A DNA stretch of 64,000 nucleotides from an uncultured Acetatifactor sp. (GCA_910585805.1 CAJUFB010000009.1:1-64000), one strand, 5' to 3'. Shown: positions 8,052 through 16,587, counted from the stretch's first letter. Notes: generated by a model from the letters alone, not told the origin. Numbers and translations are program-made.

Positions 8052-9635
8052 CTACAGATTGTCAAAGGCGACGGTTTCTTTTTCCAGCCGTGCCACCACT
8101 TCCTGATTGGCATCCATCTGCTTTGTGATATTCTCCATGTCGGATGCAAGGCTTCTGGTGCTGCCTGCCATGCCGGTGATTCCCGCAGCCCCCTCGTCGA
8201 TGGCTTTTGTGATGGTGCCGATGGAGTCCGCTATGGCGGACATGGAATTTTTCAGCCGCTCGGTCCGTTCATGAAATTCATCCATGGTCCGGCGGATATA
8301 GGCGGCATCCTCCTTATACTGGCTTCCGGACCGGACGAAAGCCTGGAACTCCTTCAGGACGGAGCCGCTCATATAGTCCACAAGCTGCTGGGCGTTTTCG
8401 GAGAGGTTATTTACGGCATCAGTGATTACCCCATTGAGCTCCTGAATGCGGTTGGCAGTGTCCTGACTGGAATTGGATAATTCTCTGATCTCTCTGGCCA
8501 CCATGGCGAAACCTTTGCCGGCATCTCCGGCGTTGGCGGCTTCCACGGAAGCGTTCAGGGAGATCAGCCGGGTCTGTTGGGCGATGGCAAGAATATCTCC
8601 GGTGAGACTCTGGATCTGGCTTACATTTTTGCTTTTCCGGATGGCGTCGTTCAGAGAGCGCAGGATCTCTTCCGTCTTCAGGCTGGTAATCTCCGTACTG
8701 TTCCGGGCCGATTGCTGCATGGTATCCGCCCGGGCGTTCATCTGGGCGGTATAGGAAGTGATCTCTCTGCACTCTTCGGCAATGGTATGTACCTCCTGGC
8801 GCACGCTGCCGGCGCCCTCGTTGATGGCGGATACATTTCCCGCCACATCCCGGAAGGTGGAGGAGAGATTTCCGGCAAGAGAGGAGAGACCGGCGGCGCT
8901 TTTGCGGGAATCCCGTGTCCGCTTCAGCACTTCGGCGGTCATTCCGTTAATATGCCCCGAACTTTCCTGTATGGTTTTTAACATGCTTTTGATCGGTATT
9001 ACGACATAACGGGTTATCAGCCTGAGATCCGCAAATACCAGCAGAATACAGGCCGCCGCCGCCGCGGTGCCCACCGCCAGGGACAGCAGATAAACGGCGG
9101 AGAGGCGCTCTCTGGCAGTCCGGGTCTGCTGGCTGATGGAAGCGTTCAGGGCATCGATATCGGTTTCCATGGCATCGGCGAAGGAGGCCACATCCCCGTT
9201 GGCCAGGGCATATGCCTGCTGGGTTTTGTGGCTTGCGCTGGCACAGGTCAGATGGACAAGGGCATGTTTGAAGGAGGCGTAGTCGGACAGCAGGGAGTCG
9301 TACAGGGGACGGTCCGCCTCTGTGACATGGCCTTCGTATTCCGCCAGCATTTCATCCAGAAGCTTTTCCTCCTCCTTGATCTGCTGTACGAGAATGATCA
9401 TGGTGTCGTAGTCCGTAGCGACAATGTGGCTTAAGGCCATTTTATGGATGTCCATGGAGGTCTGACAGATCCGGGCCAGGCGGCTTTGGCCGTCCATGTA
9501 ATTGTCGGCGATATTAGCAGCGTTGGAATTCACATTGCGTATATTGATAATGGAGAGAATGTTTGACAACAGCGCCACCACGCCCAGGAGGACGATGGGG
9601 ATGATCAAACGATGTTTTAAGCTGATATTTTTCAT
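8052..9635 (-). CDS. Methyl-accepting chemotaxis protein
   Basis: A 527-residue chemoreceptor. Transmembrane helices are at about 10-31 and 180-203 and enclose a roughly 150-residue, mostly helical sensor domain of four-helix-bundle type. A HAMP-like linker follows at about 204-260. The conserved kinase-contact hairpin ISLNASVEAANAGDAGKGFAMVAREIR is at about 358-384, with only conservative changes from the family consensus. AAGGAG precedes the ATG. It is co-directional with, and 52 bases downstream of, a solute-binding lipoprotein gene that has no permeases, so it may read out ligand binding by that protein. No other chemotaxis genes are in the window. Confidence 0.93.
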   Translation of the reverse strand: MKNISLKHRLIIPIVLLGVVALLSNILSIINIRNVNSNAANIADNYMDGQSRLARICQTSMDIHKMALSHIVATDYDTMIILVQQIKEEEKLLDEMLAEYEGHVTEADRPLYDSLLSDYASFKHALVHLTCASASHKTQQAYALANGDVASFADAMETDIDALNASISQQTRTARERLSAVYLLSLAVGTAAAAACILLVFADLRLITRYVVIPIKSMLKTIQESSGHINGMTAEVLKRTRDSRKSAAGLSSLAGNLSSTFRDVAGNVSAINEGAGSVRQEVHTIAEECREITSYTAQMNARADTMQQSARNSTEITSLKTEEILRSLNDAIRKSKNVSQIQSLTGDILAIAQQTRLISLNASVEAANAGDAGKGFAMVAREIRELSNSSQDTANRIQELNGVITDAVNNLSENAQQLVDYMSGSVLKEFQAFVRSGSQYKEDAAYIRRTMDEFHERTERLKNSMSAIADSIGTITKAIDEGAAGITGMAGSTRSLASDMENITKQMDANQEVVARLEKETVAFDNL

Positions 9636-9687
9636 GCTGTCTGATACTCCTTAGGAATTATGGGGAAATTCTGAAAACAGGGGCAGG

Positions 9688-10932
9688 TTACGGGGCGGTA
9701 ATGTCGGTCACCATATTATCCAGCAGTTCCTGAAGATTTTTCCCGGATGGCCTTCCGGCCAGAAGCTCTGCGGTAAAGCTGGAGACCGGGTCCCAGAAAT
9801 TGCCGCCGATGCGCTGCAGGCAGGAATATTCCGACTGCTCTAACAACGCCGCAATGGCAGGAGAGTCCTGCACCTCCTGAGAAGCCGCGGCGTTACGGTT
9901 GGAAGGTCCCTGACCCCTGAGCCGGAAGCGCAGCGCCTGGTTCTCTTCATTGGTGATCCATTCTGCCAGTCTTGCGGACCACACTCTCTCCCGGGAGTAT
10001 GCGTTTACGCCGATGAGCTTATAGCCGGAGAAAGAGGCCATCTGAACCTGCTGTCCGGCGCAGGTATAGGAGGGAAGCCTGGAAGCGCCGTATCCGCTGC
10101 CCCAGGCCTCCTCCACGGCCACTGCGTTCCAAACGCCGCTGATGCCCGCGATGATGGTGCCGTTTTGGACGCCTTCCAGGAATCCGGCATCGTCCGTGCT
10201 GAGAAATCCCGGATTCTTTGCCATGGCTTCCATGGCTCTTGCCACATCGGTTCCCCGGATGTCTCCCTCCGTATCGTTCCAGGTACAGTAGTTGGTAATG
10301 CCGTCATCATTCAGACCCAGAGTGAGGCCGGTATTGCCGAACAGAGTGTATACGTACCACCCGGAAGACCAATCCATGGAAACCTTTTTCTCCTGTGCTT
10401 CGGCTATGTCCAGCATCCTGTCCCAGGACAGTATGTCCTCCTCCGAGAAATATTTTTTATTATAATACAGAAAATATCCATTGTCCGCCGTGAGGGGATA
10501 GGCGTACAGAGTATCTTTCACCGATGCCGCATCCACAGCCTCGGACAGGTTTTCTTCCCGCAGGACATCCGCATTTTCCACCGGTTCCAGGGCGCCGGCC
10601 GCCACCAGGGTATTCAGCTGGTCATCCGCAAAGGCGAATACGTCGGCGCCGTTTTCCAGATCTTCCATCAGCGCGTCGGTGCAGTGGCTTTCGCTCTGGG
10701 GCTGGAACGTGATCTGAAAGTCTGCTTCTCCCTCATAGTACGCCTCAAATCCGTCAATGATCCGGCCAAGCAGTTCCTCATCTTCTTCGGCGCCCCAGAC
10801 CGTGAGCTTTACCTGGTCGGGAACAGACTCCTGCGCTTCCTGGGAAAGGTCGGATACGCTGCCCTGACACCCGGAAAGGGATGCGACCAGCAGGAAAAGG
10901 GCAGGGGGCCATAGCATTTTTTCTCTCTTCAT
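9688..10932 (-). CDS. Extracellular solute-binding lipoprotein (sugar type)
   Basis: A 414-residue family 1-like extracellular solute-binding protein. The signal peptide ends in the lipobox LSGC with Cys22 as the lipid-anchored residue. The mature part has the bilobal pattern of sugar-binding proteins (LTVWGAEEDEELLGRIIDGFE, GADVFAFADDQLNTLVAAGALEPV, YPLTADNGYFLYYNKKYFSEEDI). GGAG precedes the ATG. No permease or ATPase is adjacent; the downstream partner is a chemoreceptor. It may serve an importer encoded elsewhere or act mainly in sensing. The ligand is unknown. Confidence 0.88.
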   Translation of the reverse strand: MKREKMLWPPALFLLVASLSGCQGSVSDLSQEAQESVPDQVKLTVWGAEEDEELLGRIIDGFEAYYEGEADFQITFQPQSESHCTDALMEDLENGADVFAFADDQLNTLVAAGALEPVENADVLREENLSEAVDAASVKDTLYAYPLTADNGYFLYYNKKYFSEEDILSWDRMLDIAEAQEKKVSMDWSSGWYVYTLFGNTGLTLGLNDDGITNYCTWNDTEGDIRGTDVARAMEAMAKNPGFLSTDDAGFLEGVQNGTIIAGISGVWNAVAVEEAWGSGYGASRLPSYTCAGQQVQMASFSGYKLIGVNAYSRERVWSARLAEWITNEENQALRFRLRGQGPSNRNAAASQEVQDSPAIAALLEQSEYSCLQRIGGNFWDPVSSFTAELLAGRPSGKNLQELLDNMVTDITAP

Positions 10933-10978
10933 AACAGTCTCCGATAATTAAGTTGTCTTGTACTTCATATTTTAGTAT

Positions 10979-11007
10979 ATTTTAACATTGCCCCTGCGAT
11001 TTTGCAA
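10979..11007 (-). promoter_or_regulatory. Promoter of the binding protein-chemoreceptor unit
   Basis: On the minus strand TTGCAA (11002-11007) and TAAAAT (10979-10984) are separated by 17 bases, 46 bases before the ATG of the binding-protein gene. Confidence 0.65.
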
Positions 11008-11097
11008 TGGGGAATCATGGGACCCAGTCCTGACGAGTAAACTTTTTGGTCAGGTAGCCTGTTGTTGGAAATGGTATTGAACATATAAGGAGTTAAG

Positions 11098-11156
11098 ACA
11101 TCCCGCAGGAAATCGTGTTTCGGCAGTATGCCGGTTTCCTGCGGGATGTATTTTTG
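11098..11156 (+). terminator. Strong hairpin with T-run on the plus strand
   Basis: Arms 11098-11112 and 11135-11149 pair perfectly over 15 bases, with a nested small hairpin, followed by ATTTTTG. The T-run is only on the plus strand, although both neighbouring genes are on the minus strand. It could end an unannotated plus-strand transcript arising in 10940-11095, or act in reverse as a non-terminating hairpin behind the dehydratase gene. Confidence 0.6.
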
Positions 11157-11204
11157 CTGCGGTCAAAAGCGCCGCCATGTGGCCATTGCATTTTCGGGTG
11201 ATTT

Positions 11205-12326
11205 TTACGCCATTTCCTGTTTCCGGTAACTGTGGCACTGCTTTTCGATCAGCTCCCAGTCCAGCTCTCCGCCGATGCCGGGAGTCTGCGGCACATGGAT
11301 GATGCCGTTCTCGTCGATGGGAAGCAGCCCTTTCATGGGGAAGCGGAAGTCCTCCTCCGGTACAAAATATTCAAAATATTCGCAGTTGCGGACTGCACAG
11401 GATACATGGAGATTCACCAGATCCATGAAGTTCATGGTAGTGGTGTGAATCTCGCAGTTGATTCCGAAGGCTTCCGCCATATGACAGATCTTCAGGGTGC
11501 CTGTGATGCCGTCTTTCCAGGACACATCCGCGCGGACAATATCGGCGGCCTTCTGGGCGATAACCTGTGCCACGCCCCAATGGGCGCCCCGGGTGGTTTC
11601 CGTGGCGGCGATGGGGATGTCCAACGCTTCGCAGAGCCGGGTGTATTTGTACAGCTCGAAATCCCGGAAGGGCTCCTCAAGCCATTTATAATGAAGCCGC
11701 TCCAGATCCCGTCCCACAGCGATTGCATGATCCAGGGTATATTCCGCCACAGGGTCGCTCATCAGGGTCATGTCGTCCCCCACCGCATCACGGAGAGCCT
11801 GATGGATCTCCATATCCAGGGTGTATGGGCCGGGGGGATGGGCCTTGTATATTTTGATGCCGCGGCTCTTGTAGGCCAGCGCTTCCCGGATATACTCCTC
11901 AGCGGTTTCGTGGAACAGGCCGCTGGCGTAGACGGGCAGTTCCTCCCGGTAGGCGCCGATATACCGATAAAGGGGAAGGCCGGCCTCTTTGGCGCAGATG
12001 TCCCACAGCGCCACATCCACCGGGCCGGGCAGATATACCGGAAAAAAGGTCAGATGTCTGTCGATATTCCACAGGTCATGCCAGATTCTTTCCCTGTCGT
12101 GGGGGTCACGCCCCAGGATCACCGGGGCGATGTTGTCATGAAGGTAGCTTTCGGTAACATTGCCGCTTCGGGCTGCCAGGGCCGTGGCCAGGCCTTCTAT
12201 CCCTGCGTCCGTGGTGAGTTTGATCACGACGACATCCCAATCCATGGCGCCGCTGCCCCTGCGTTTCTCGTCAAAGAGGCATTTGTCCCGTTTTACCCAC
12301 CAGGTTTCAAATTTTTTGATCTTCAT
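11205..12326 (-). CDS. Enolase-superfamily sugar-acid dehydratase (mandelate racemase/MLE type)
   Basis: A 373-residue member of the mandelate racemase/muconate lactonising enzyme group. Likely metal ligands are D191, E217 or E218, and E243; catalytic candidates are K158/K161 (GIKIYKAH) and H294 (CEIHTTTMNF). Family members with this arrangement dehydrate aldonic or aldaric acids such as galactonate, fuconate or rhamnonate to 2-keto-3-deoxy acids in the cytosol. It lies directly downstream of the GntR regulator on the same strand and across from the UxaA/uronate isomerase block, so an acid-sugar role fits. Which acid is used cannot be decided here. AAAGGAA upstream supports the start. Confidence 0.85.
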   Translation of the reverse strand: MKIKKFETWWVKRDKCLFDEKRRGSGAMDWDVVVIKLTTDAGIEGLATALAARSGNVTESYLHDNIAPVILGRDPHDRERIWHDLWNIDRHLTFFPVYLPGPVDVALWDICAKEAGLPLYRYIGAYREELPVYASGLFHETAEEYIREALAYKSRGIKIYKAHPPGPYTLDMEIHQALRDAVGDDMTLMSDPVAEYTLDHAIAVGRDLERLHYKWLEEPFRDFELYKYTRLCEALDIPIAATETTRGAHWGVAQVIAQKAADIVRADVSWKDGITGTLKICHMAEAFGINCEIHTTTMNFMDLVNLHVSCAVRNCEYFEYFVPEEDFRFPMKGLLPIDENGIIHVPQTPGIGGELDWELIEKQCHSYRKQEMA

Positions 12327-12406
12327 ATTTTTCCATTCCTTTCTGTTTTTCCAGAGGTTCCTGACCGGCCGGACCGGAACAGGATCCTGTGCCGGAAGAG
12401 CTGTGT

Positions 12407-13054
12407 CTAATTGTCTGTGCTTCCATATTTCAGAGCTTTCAGAGAGATGATCTGGCTTCTGCTGATATGGCGGACGCAGGCCTCCTCAATGGCTTTGTCG
12501 TCTTCCTCCAGAAGCGCCCGGATGATCTCGTGGTGTTCCGAGTAGTAATTTTCCTTTTGGGCCAGGCCTCTGACAGAATTGTAGATACCGATGCGGTATT
12601 GGGTAAACATTACCTTTTCATAGAAATCCATGAGCATGGGATTGTCAGTGGCATTGATGATGGCCTGATGGAAGCGGATGTCCAGGTCATAATATTTTTC
12701 GTCGTCCCCGGTGTCCAGATGCTCAAACAGAGAGTCGTAATCCAGCAGTACGCCCTTGTCAAACCGCTGCTTGTACCTGACGGCGGCAGCGGGCTCCAGA
12801 AGCCTGCGGATCTGGTAGGTTTCATTGATCCGGGACTCGGTTATGGAAGCGGCGAAAGTGCCTTTGCGGGGACGGATCTCGATCAGTCCTTCCTCCTTCA
12901 GGGACAGGATGGCTTCCCGGACCGGCGTTCTGCCGATACCGGTTTCCTCCATGATCTTTCCTTCATTGATGGCTTCGCCGGGCATGTATTCACACATTTT
13001 CAGCTTATGCCGGATGTGTTCATATGCCCGGTCTTTCAGGGCGGGGGTTCTCAT
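12407..13054 (-). CDS. GntR-family regulator, FadR/FCD subfamily
   Basis: A 215-residue regulator. The N-terminal winged helix-turn-helix (INEGKIMEETGIGRTPVREAILSLKEEGLIEIRPRKGTF) is followed by an all-helical FCD ligand domain with the metal-binding His residues (DIRFHQAIINATDN, HHEIIRALLEEDDKAIEEACVRHI). Such proteins typically repress uronate and aldonate genes until a pathway intermediate binds. AAAGGAG precedes the ATG. It is first in a transcript with the sugar-acid dehydratase. Palindromic TGTGAT-ATCACA sites next to its own promoter and at the rraA-like promoter on the other side are the likely operators. Confidence 0.92.
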   Translation of the reverse strand: MRTPALKDRAYEHIRHKLKMCEYMPGEAINEGKIMEETGIGRTPVREAILSLKEEGLIEIRPRKGTFAASITESRINETYQIRRLLEPAAAVRYKQRFDKGVLLDYDSLFEHLDTGDDEKYYDLDIRFHQAIINATDNPMLMDFYEKVMFTQYRIGIYNSVRGLAQKENYYSEHHEIIRALLEEDDKAIEEACVRHISRSQIISLKALKYGSTDN

Positions 13055-13113
13055 ATTCTGCTCCTTTCTGCCTGAATTCCGGCAGTTCCGAAATAGTGTT
13101 GGAAAGTGAGTCT

Positions 13114-13142
13114 ATTGTAGCATGAAGAGGAAGAAAGGGCAA
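13114..13142 (-). promoter_or_regulatory. Promoter of gntR and the dehydratase
   Basis: On the minus strand TTGCCC (13137-13142) and TACAAT (13114-13119) are 17 bases apart, with the candidate GntR operator two bases upstream of the -35 box. Confidence 0.6.
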
Positions 13143-13144
13143 TA

Positions 13145-13158
13145 TGTAATATATCACA
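13145..13158. promoter_or_regulatory. Candidate GntR operator at its own promoter
   Basis: TGTAATATATCACA differs by one base from the perfect palindrome TGTGATATATCACA found at 13702-13715. Its position directly upstream of the -35 box suggests autoregulation; this is inferred. Confidence 0.6.
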
Positions 13159-13229
13159 GAATCGCGAACTGTCCATGGAAGGGGATATGAGTACAGCGCT
13201 GCAGCAGCCTGTGTTGCCGGACAGCCGGA

Positions 13230-13273
13230 GCATCTGCCGGAAATCGCGGTTTTCCGGCAGATGCGGTATTTTT
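13230..13273 (+). terminator. Hairpin with T-run on the plus strand
   Basis: Arms 13230-13243 and 13251-13264 (14 perfect pairs, GCATCTGCCGGAAA) are followed by GGTATTTTT. As at 11098, it is oriented away from the minus-strand gene beside it and would end a plus-strand transcript. A family B repeat begins immediately after it. Confidence 0.5.
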
Positions 13274-13274
13274 G

Positions 13275-13376
13275 GGAATTGCCGGAAAATAACTGCTGCA
13301 ATTTCTTTAGGAAACAGCCCTGAAATACAAAGGAAACGGCTTTAAACTCGTAGCGGTTATATGCAGACGCTTCCTT
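13275..13376 (+). repeat. Family B intergenic element, copy 1
   Basis: About 102 bases running from GGAATTGCCGGAAAATAACT to CAGACGCTTCCTT. The two ends are imperfect inverted repeats of about 28 bases (GGAATTGCCGGAAAATAACTG against GGAAGTGTCTGCAAATAACTG in the other copies), so it has the build of a small non-coding inverted-repeat element (MITE-like). Further copies are at 19439, 25862, 28948 and 62967. Confidence 0.75.
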
Positions 13377-13389
13377 GTGCTGAGGGGCT

Positions 13390-13437
13390 GCTGCATCAAG
13401 GGATTGCTGCATCAAGGGATTGCTGTATCAAGGGGCA
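13390..13437 (+). repeat. Three 16-bp tandem repeats
   Basis: GCTGCATCAAGGGATT occurs twice without change and a third time as GCTGTATCAAGGGGCA. It lies in the long gene-free stretch 13055-13926, which holds only promoters, operators and repeats. Confidence 0.8.
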
Positions 13438-13448
13438 TAGACGCCGGA

Positions 13449-13545
13449 TATATACTGACGTTCACTAAAGCATGCCAGGTATACCGGCTCACGAGAGAAC
13501 GGTTCCGGGGACATTGCGGCAAATTTTACCGCTCGTGAGTATAGA
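13449..13545 (-). repeat. Family D intergenic element, copy 1
   Basis: In reverse orientation this matches the element at 63068-63158, sharing AATTTGCCGCAATGTCCCCGG, CGTGAG and a terminal GTCAGTATATA. A shorter copy lies at 57794. Confidence 0.65.
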
Positions 13546-13669
13546 CGGGCCCGGTTGCCGGATATGCTGTATCCTGTGCGGAATTTCTGAATGCGGCAGT
13601 CCCGGGTTATCGTTTGCCGCAGATTTCGCCGACGTGCAGCATAAAAAGACGGAAAATGAAAAATAGCGG

Positions 13670-13698
13670 TTGAAAACAGGGATATTCTGTGATATGAT
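13670..13698 (+). promoter_or_regulatory. Promoter of the RraA/UxaA block
   Basis: TTGAAA (13670-13675) and TATGAT (13693-13698) with a 17-base spacer. One GntR half-site overlaps the -10 box and the full palindrome covers the expected transcription start, a classic repressed arrangement. Confidence 0.65.
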
Positions 13699-13719
13699 TT
13701 CTGTGATATATCACAGAAA
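13684..13719. promoter_or_regulatory. GntR-type operator, perfect 22-bp palindrome plus half-site
   Basis: Positions 13698-13719 form a perfect 22-base inverted repeat with core TGTGATATATCACA. A further half-site, ATTCTGTGATAT, is at 13684-13695. The sequence type fits FadR-subfamily GntR binding sites, and the same motif stands at the gntR promoter 540 bases away. Confidence 0.75.
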
Positions 13720-13751
13720 TAACGAGATTATTATTTGTATCTTCAGAAAAT

Positions 13752-13853
13752 TATACCGCAGACCGCCGGGATTTACAGTGATGCCTCCGGAAAAATACCT
13801 GGCTGGCGGTCTGCAGTCGGGTTGTACTGCAAATTTAACCGGTGCGAGGTATA
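13752..13853 (+). repeat. Family A intergenic element, copy 1
   Basis: About 100 bases from TATACCGCAGACCGCC to GCGAGGTATA. Inside, GACCGCC and GGCGGTC form a stem, and the ends resemble the TATACTGC/GCAGTATA inverted termini of better kept copies. Other copies: 19153 (reversed), 29050 and 30438. It sits in the leader of the rraA-like gene. Confidence 0.8.
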
Positions 13854-13926
13854 AGAAACAGGAAATATGCCTATGGTGTGAAACATGAATGCGTTTACGC
13901 GAATAGCGGGAGAGGAGCGGGAAGAA

Positions 13927-14580
13927 ATGCGGGAGACAGAATTATTTGCGCTGATGAGGGAGAAGCTGTACACCCCGGTGGTCGGGGATATCCTGGATGC
14001 AAAGGGATATATGCATCAGTTTCTGCCTCAGAAGATCCGTCCCATTCGGGATGATATGAAACTGGCGGGCAGAGCAATGACCGTTCTGATGATCGATGTG
14101 TTCGGAGTGCAGGAGAAGCCCTTCGGCAGGCTTTGCGAATGCCTGGATCAGATTCAGCCGGGCGAGATATACATAGCTGCAGGGGGTACAGGGAGATGCG
14201 CCTACTGGGGAGAGCTGCTGACCGCCACGGCCAGGAGCAGGGGAGGAAACGGAGCGGTAGTGGACGGCTGGCACCGGGACACGCCCCAGGTACTGGAGCA
14301 GAACTGGCCGGTGTTCTCCTGGGGCTGCTATGCCCAGGATTCCAGTGTCCGTACCCAGGTGGTGGATTTCAGGTGCACCATTGAGGTGGGGCAGGTGACG
14401 GTTCATGACGGGGATTATATCTTCGGGGATGTGGACGGCGTGCTGGTGATCCCCGGGGAGATCGCCGGCGAGGTGGTGGAGGAAGCGCTGGACAAGGCCT
14501 CTAAGGAAAAGGGGCTGAGGAAAGCGGTGGAAGGCGGCATGTCCGTGACGGAAGCCTTTGCAAAATTTGGGGTGTTGTGA
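13927..14580 (+). CDS. RraA-like aldolase/decarboxylase family protein
   Basis: A 217-residue member of the RraA/HMG aldolase-like family. It shows the family motifs [39 protein letters not shown] (metal-site Asp) and [15 protein letters not shown]. Members are cytosolic, metal-dependent class II aldolases of oxo acids or oxaloacetate decarboxylases; others lack catalysis and bind RNase E. Being first in a UxaA/SDR/uronate isomerase block, it may cleave or decarboxylate a keto-acid intermediate. ATG at 13927 is preferred since AGGAG lies 9 bases before it; an in-frame ATG at 13885 adds 14 residues but has no good binding site. Confidence 0.85.
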   Translation: MRETELFALMREKLYTPVVGDILDAKGYMHQFLPQKIRPIRDDMKLAGRAMTVLMIDVFGVQEKPFGRLCECLDQIQPGEIYIAAGGTGRCAYWGELLTATARSRGGNGAVVDGWHRDTPQVLEQNWPVFSWGCYAQDSSVRTQVVDFRCTIEVGQVTVHDGDYIFGDVDGVLVIPGEIAGEVVEEALDKASKEKGLRKAVEGGMSVTEAFAKFGVL

Positions 14581-14639
14581 CGAAAGCGGACGGAAATCCG
14601 GGAGGATAGAGACGGCATCGGAAGAAGAGGAAATCGGAT

Positions 14640-14984
14640 ATGGAAAATCAGGAAGCGAGAGCATTTCAGATCACACCCCGGGATAATGTAGCCACTGCGC
14701 TGACAGTCATACCGGAAGGAACATTTGTTCTGCTTGGAGATGGCGAAAATGGACTGCGGGAGGCAGGAGAAGAGATTCCCAGGGGCCATAAGGTGGCCGT
14801 AAGCCCGATCAGAAAGGGCGGGGCGGTCATAAAATACGGTGTTTCCATCGGGGAAGCCACAGAAGATATCCGGGCCGGGCAATGGGTCCACCTGCACTGT
14901 ATGAAAAGCTGCTATGATCAGCGCAGCGCAGGGCTGGATATTCACACAGGGGCGCCCACGGATATTTCTTATGCTATAGAGTGA
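14640..14984 (+). CDS. UxaA-type dehydratase, small (SAF-domain) subunit
   Basis: A 114-residue protein corresponding to the N-terminal SAF domain of altronate/galactarate dehydratases. It has FQITPRDNVATALTVIPEG, RGHKVAVSPIRKGGAVIKYGVSIGEA, and a final VHLHCMKSCYD followed by GLDIHTG. In E. coli UxaA this domain is fused to the catalytic part; here it is a separate gene with the large part 287 bases downstream. The protein should pair with that subunit in the cytosol to dehydrate an aldonic or aldaric acid. The start is in context GAAATCGGATATG with only a moderate binding site. Confidence 0.88.
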   Translation: MENQEARAFQITPRDNVATALTVIPEGTFVLLGDGENGLREAGEEIPRGHKVAVSPIRKGGAVIKYGVSIGEATEDIRAGQWVHLHCMKSCYDQRSAGLDIHTGAPTDISYAIE

Positions 14985-15198
14985 GTATGGTGCAGGACAG
15001 AATCAGGCATGGGGCTGACCGGCATGAGACGGAGTTTTCCGGGAGATGAAGACCGGCATGGTATGGGACAGGGGCTGGAAGGACTGCCCTATGTCGTATG
15101 AAGGCAAAGCAATTAAGGGAAATGCCGGGGAGTTTGCTGTGGATGAGCACAAATCGCAGGGGGGCTGCGGTGAAATAACTGCATTTCTACAATAGGTA

Positions 15199-15220
15199 TT
15201 GTGATATATTGGAAATCACA
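15199..15220. promoter_or_regulatory. Possible degenerate GntR site before the UxaA large subunit
   Basis: TTGTGATATATT followed by ATCACA keeps the TGTGATATAT half-site but with a wrong spacing to the second half (9 instead of 2 bases). The surrounding 14985-15271 holds no gene that I can support. Confidence 0.3.
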
Positions 15221-15271
15221 GCTTTGTATTGTGAACGAATGCTGTTTTCCCACAGCTTCATGGAGGATGTT

Positions 15272-16495
15272 ATGGAATTACAGGAATGGAAGGAAATGTC
15301 CTGGCCGGGATACCGGCGGGAAGACGGCGGCCTGGGCATCCGGAATAAGGTTCTGGTAGTATATACGGTGGAATGCGCGTCCCATGTGGCGCGGGAAATC
15401 GCATTGCAGGTGAACCACCCGGATGTGGAAGCCATCGGCTTTGGGGGCTGTACGGACAATGCGTACGCCATACGCATGCTCCTGGCTCTGGCAACCCACC
15501 CAAATGTGGGGGCGGTGCTGGCGGTTGGGCTGGGATGTGAGTATACCCGGGCGGAGCGGCTGGCAGATGCCGCAAAGGCACGGGGCAGAGAGGCGGCTTA
15601 TCTCCTGATTCAGGAGAACGGCGGAACCCTGCAGACCATCGGGAAGGGTGTGGAGCTGGTTCATGGTATGTTGGTAAAGCTGAAGGACACGCCGGTGGAG
15701 GCCATGGGATTTCAGGATCTGATCGTGGGAGCCGAGTGCGGAGGCAGCGATTTTACCAGCGGCCTTGCGGGGAATGTGGCGGTGGGCCGTTTTTTTGACA
15801 TGCTGGTGGAGACGGGCGGAACTCCCGTCTTTGAAGAGATCGTGGAGGCTGTGGGGCTTAAGGGGCTGCTGCTGGAGAGGGCGGCCGACGAAAAGGCGAA
15901 GGAGGAGCTGGCCTGGACCTATGACAAAGCCCTTGCCTATTGCAGAAGTGTGCGGCAATATTCCGTCAGCCCGGGAAATTTTGCGGGAGGCCTGACCACC
16001 ATAGAGGAGAAAAGCATGGGGGCATTTGCCAAAAGCGGCACGAAGCCCATAAAAGGAGTGTTGAAGGTGGCAGCGGCTCCGCCGGAAAAAGGCCTGTGGC
16101 TTCTGGATACCACGCCGGACCCTCATTTTATGCAGTTCGGCATCACGAACCCCAATGATAACGAGGGGCTGATGGCGCTGGTCAGCTGCGGCTGTCATCT
16201 GACCATACTGGTAACAGGGCGGGGAAATGTGACGGGAAGCGCCGTGGCGCCGGTGGTGAAAGTCACGGGGAATCACGAGACCTACAGAAGACTGGAAGGA
16301 GATATGGACTTCGACGCCGGGCTTGTGCTGGAAGGACAGTCTACCATGGAGGAGACCGCGGCGCAGCTGGCAGGATATATCGGCCGGGTCTGCGGAGGCC
16401 ACAGGACAAAGGGGGAATTACTGGGGCATAAGGAATTCTGCATTCCATATAAGTACCAGGAGAAGGAGGCAGCGCGCCGTCCCTGTGAGGGCTGA
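15272..16495 (+). CDS. UxaA-family dehydratase, large subunit
   Basis: A 407-residue protein matching the C-terminal catalytic part of altronate/galactarate dehydratase. Family features are GYRREDGGLGIRNKVLVVYTVECASHVA, GFGGCTDNAYA, LIVGAECGGSDFTSGLAGNVAVG, and a C-terminal GCHLTILVTGRGNVTGSAVAPVVKVTGNHETY. Conserved Cys residues could hold a metal or iron site, as known in the family. ATG 15272 has GGAGG five bases upstream and is chosen over an upstream frame start at 15209. It works with the SAF-domain subunit. The substrate may be altronate, galactarate or another sugar acid released in this block. Confidence 0.88.
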   Translation: MELQEWKEMSWPGYRREDGGLGIRNKVLVVYTVECASHVAREIALQVNHPDVEAIGFGGCTDNAYAIRMLLALATHPNVGAVLAVGLGCEYTRAERLADAAKARGREAAYLLIQENGGTLQTIGKGVELVHGMLVKLKDTPVEAMGFQDLIVGAECGGSDFTSGLAGNVAVGRFFDMLVETGGTPVFEEIVEAVGLKGLLLERAADEKAKEELAWTYDKALAYCRSVRQYSVSPGNFAGGLTTIEEKSMGAFAKSGTKPIKGVLKVAAAPPEKGLWLLDTTPDPHFMQFGITNPNDNEGLMALVSCGCHLTILVTGRGNVTGSAVAPVVKVTGNHETYRRLEGDMDFDAGLVLEGQSTMEETAAQLAGYIGRVCGGHRTKGELLGHKEFCIPYKYQEKEAARRPCEG

Positions 16496-16587
16496 AATTC
16501 CCCAGATGCCGGACAGGCGGCAGGAAAGCGGAAGAAATTTGGAACATTGACAGAAAGCCCCAGGGGGGCGGGCAGGAGGGAATCAGG

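Noticed and set aside
7374..8480. 368-codon frame across the kinase end and the chemoreceptor
   Set aside because: It is read in another frame through two well-supported convergent genes; Gly/Arg-rich and without homology that I recognise.
10985..11156. Known riboswitch class
   Set aside because: I could not match it to a riboswitch consensus, and no plus-strand gene follows for it to control.
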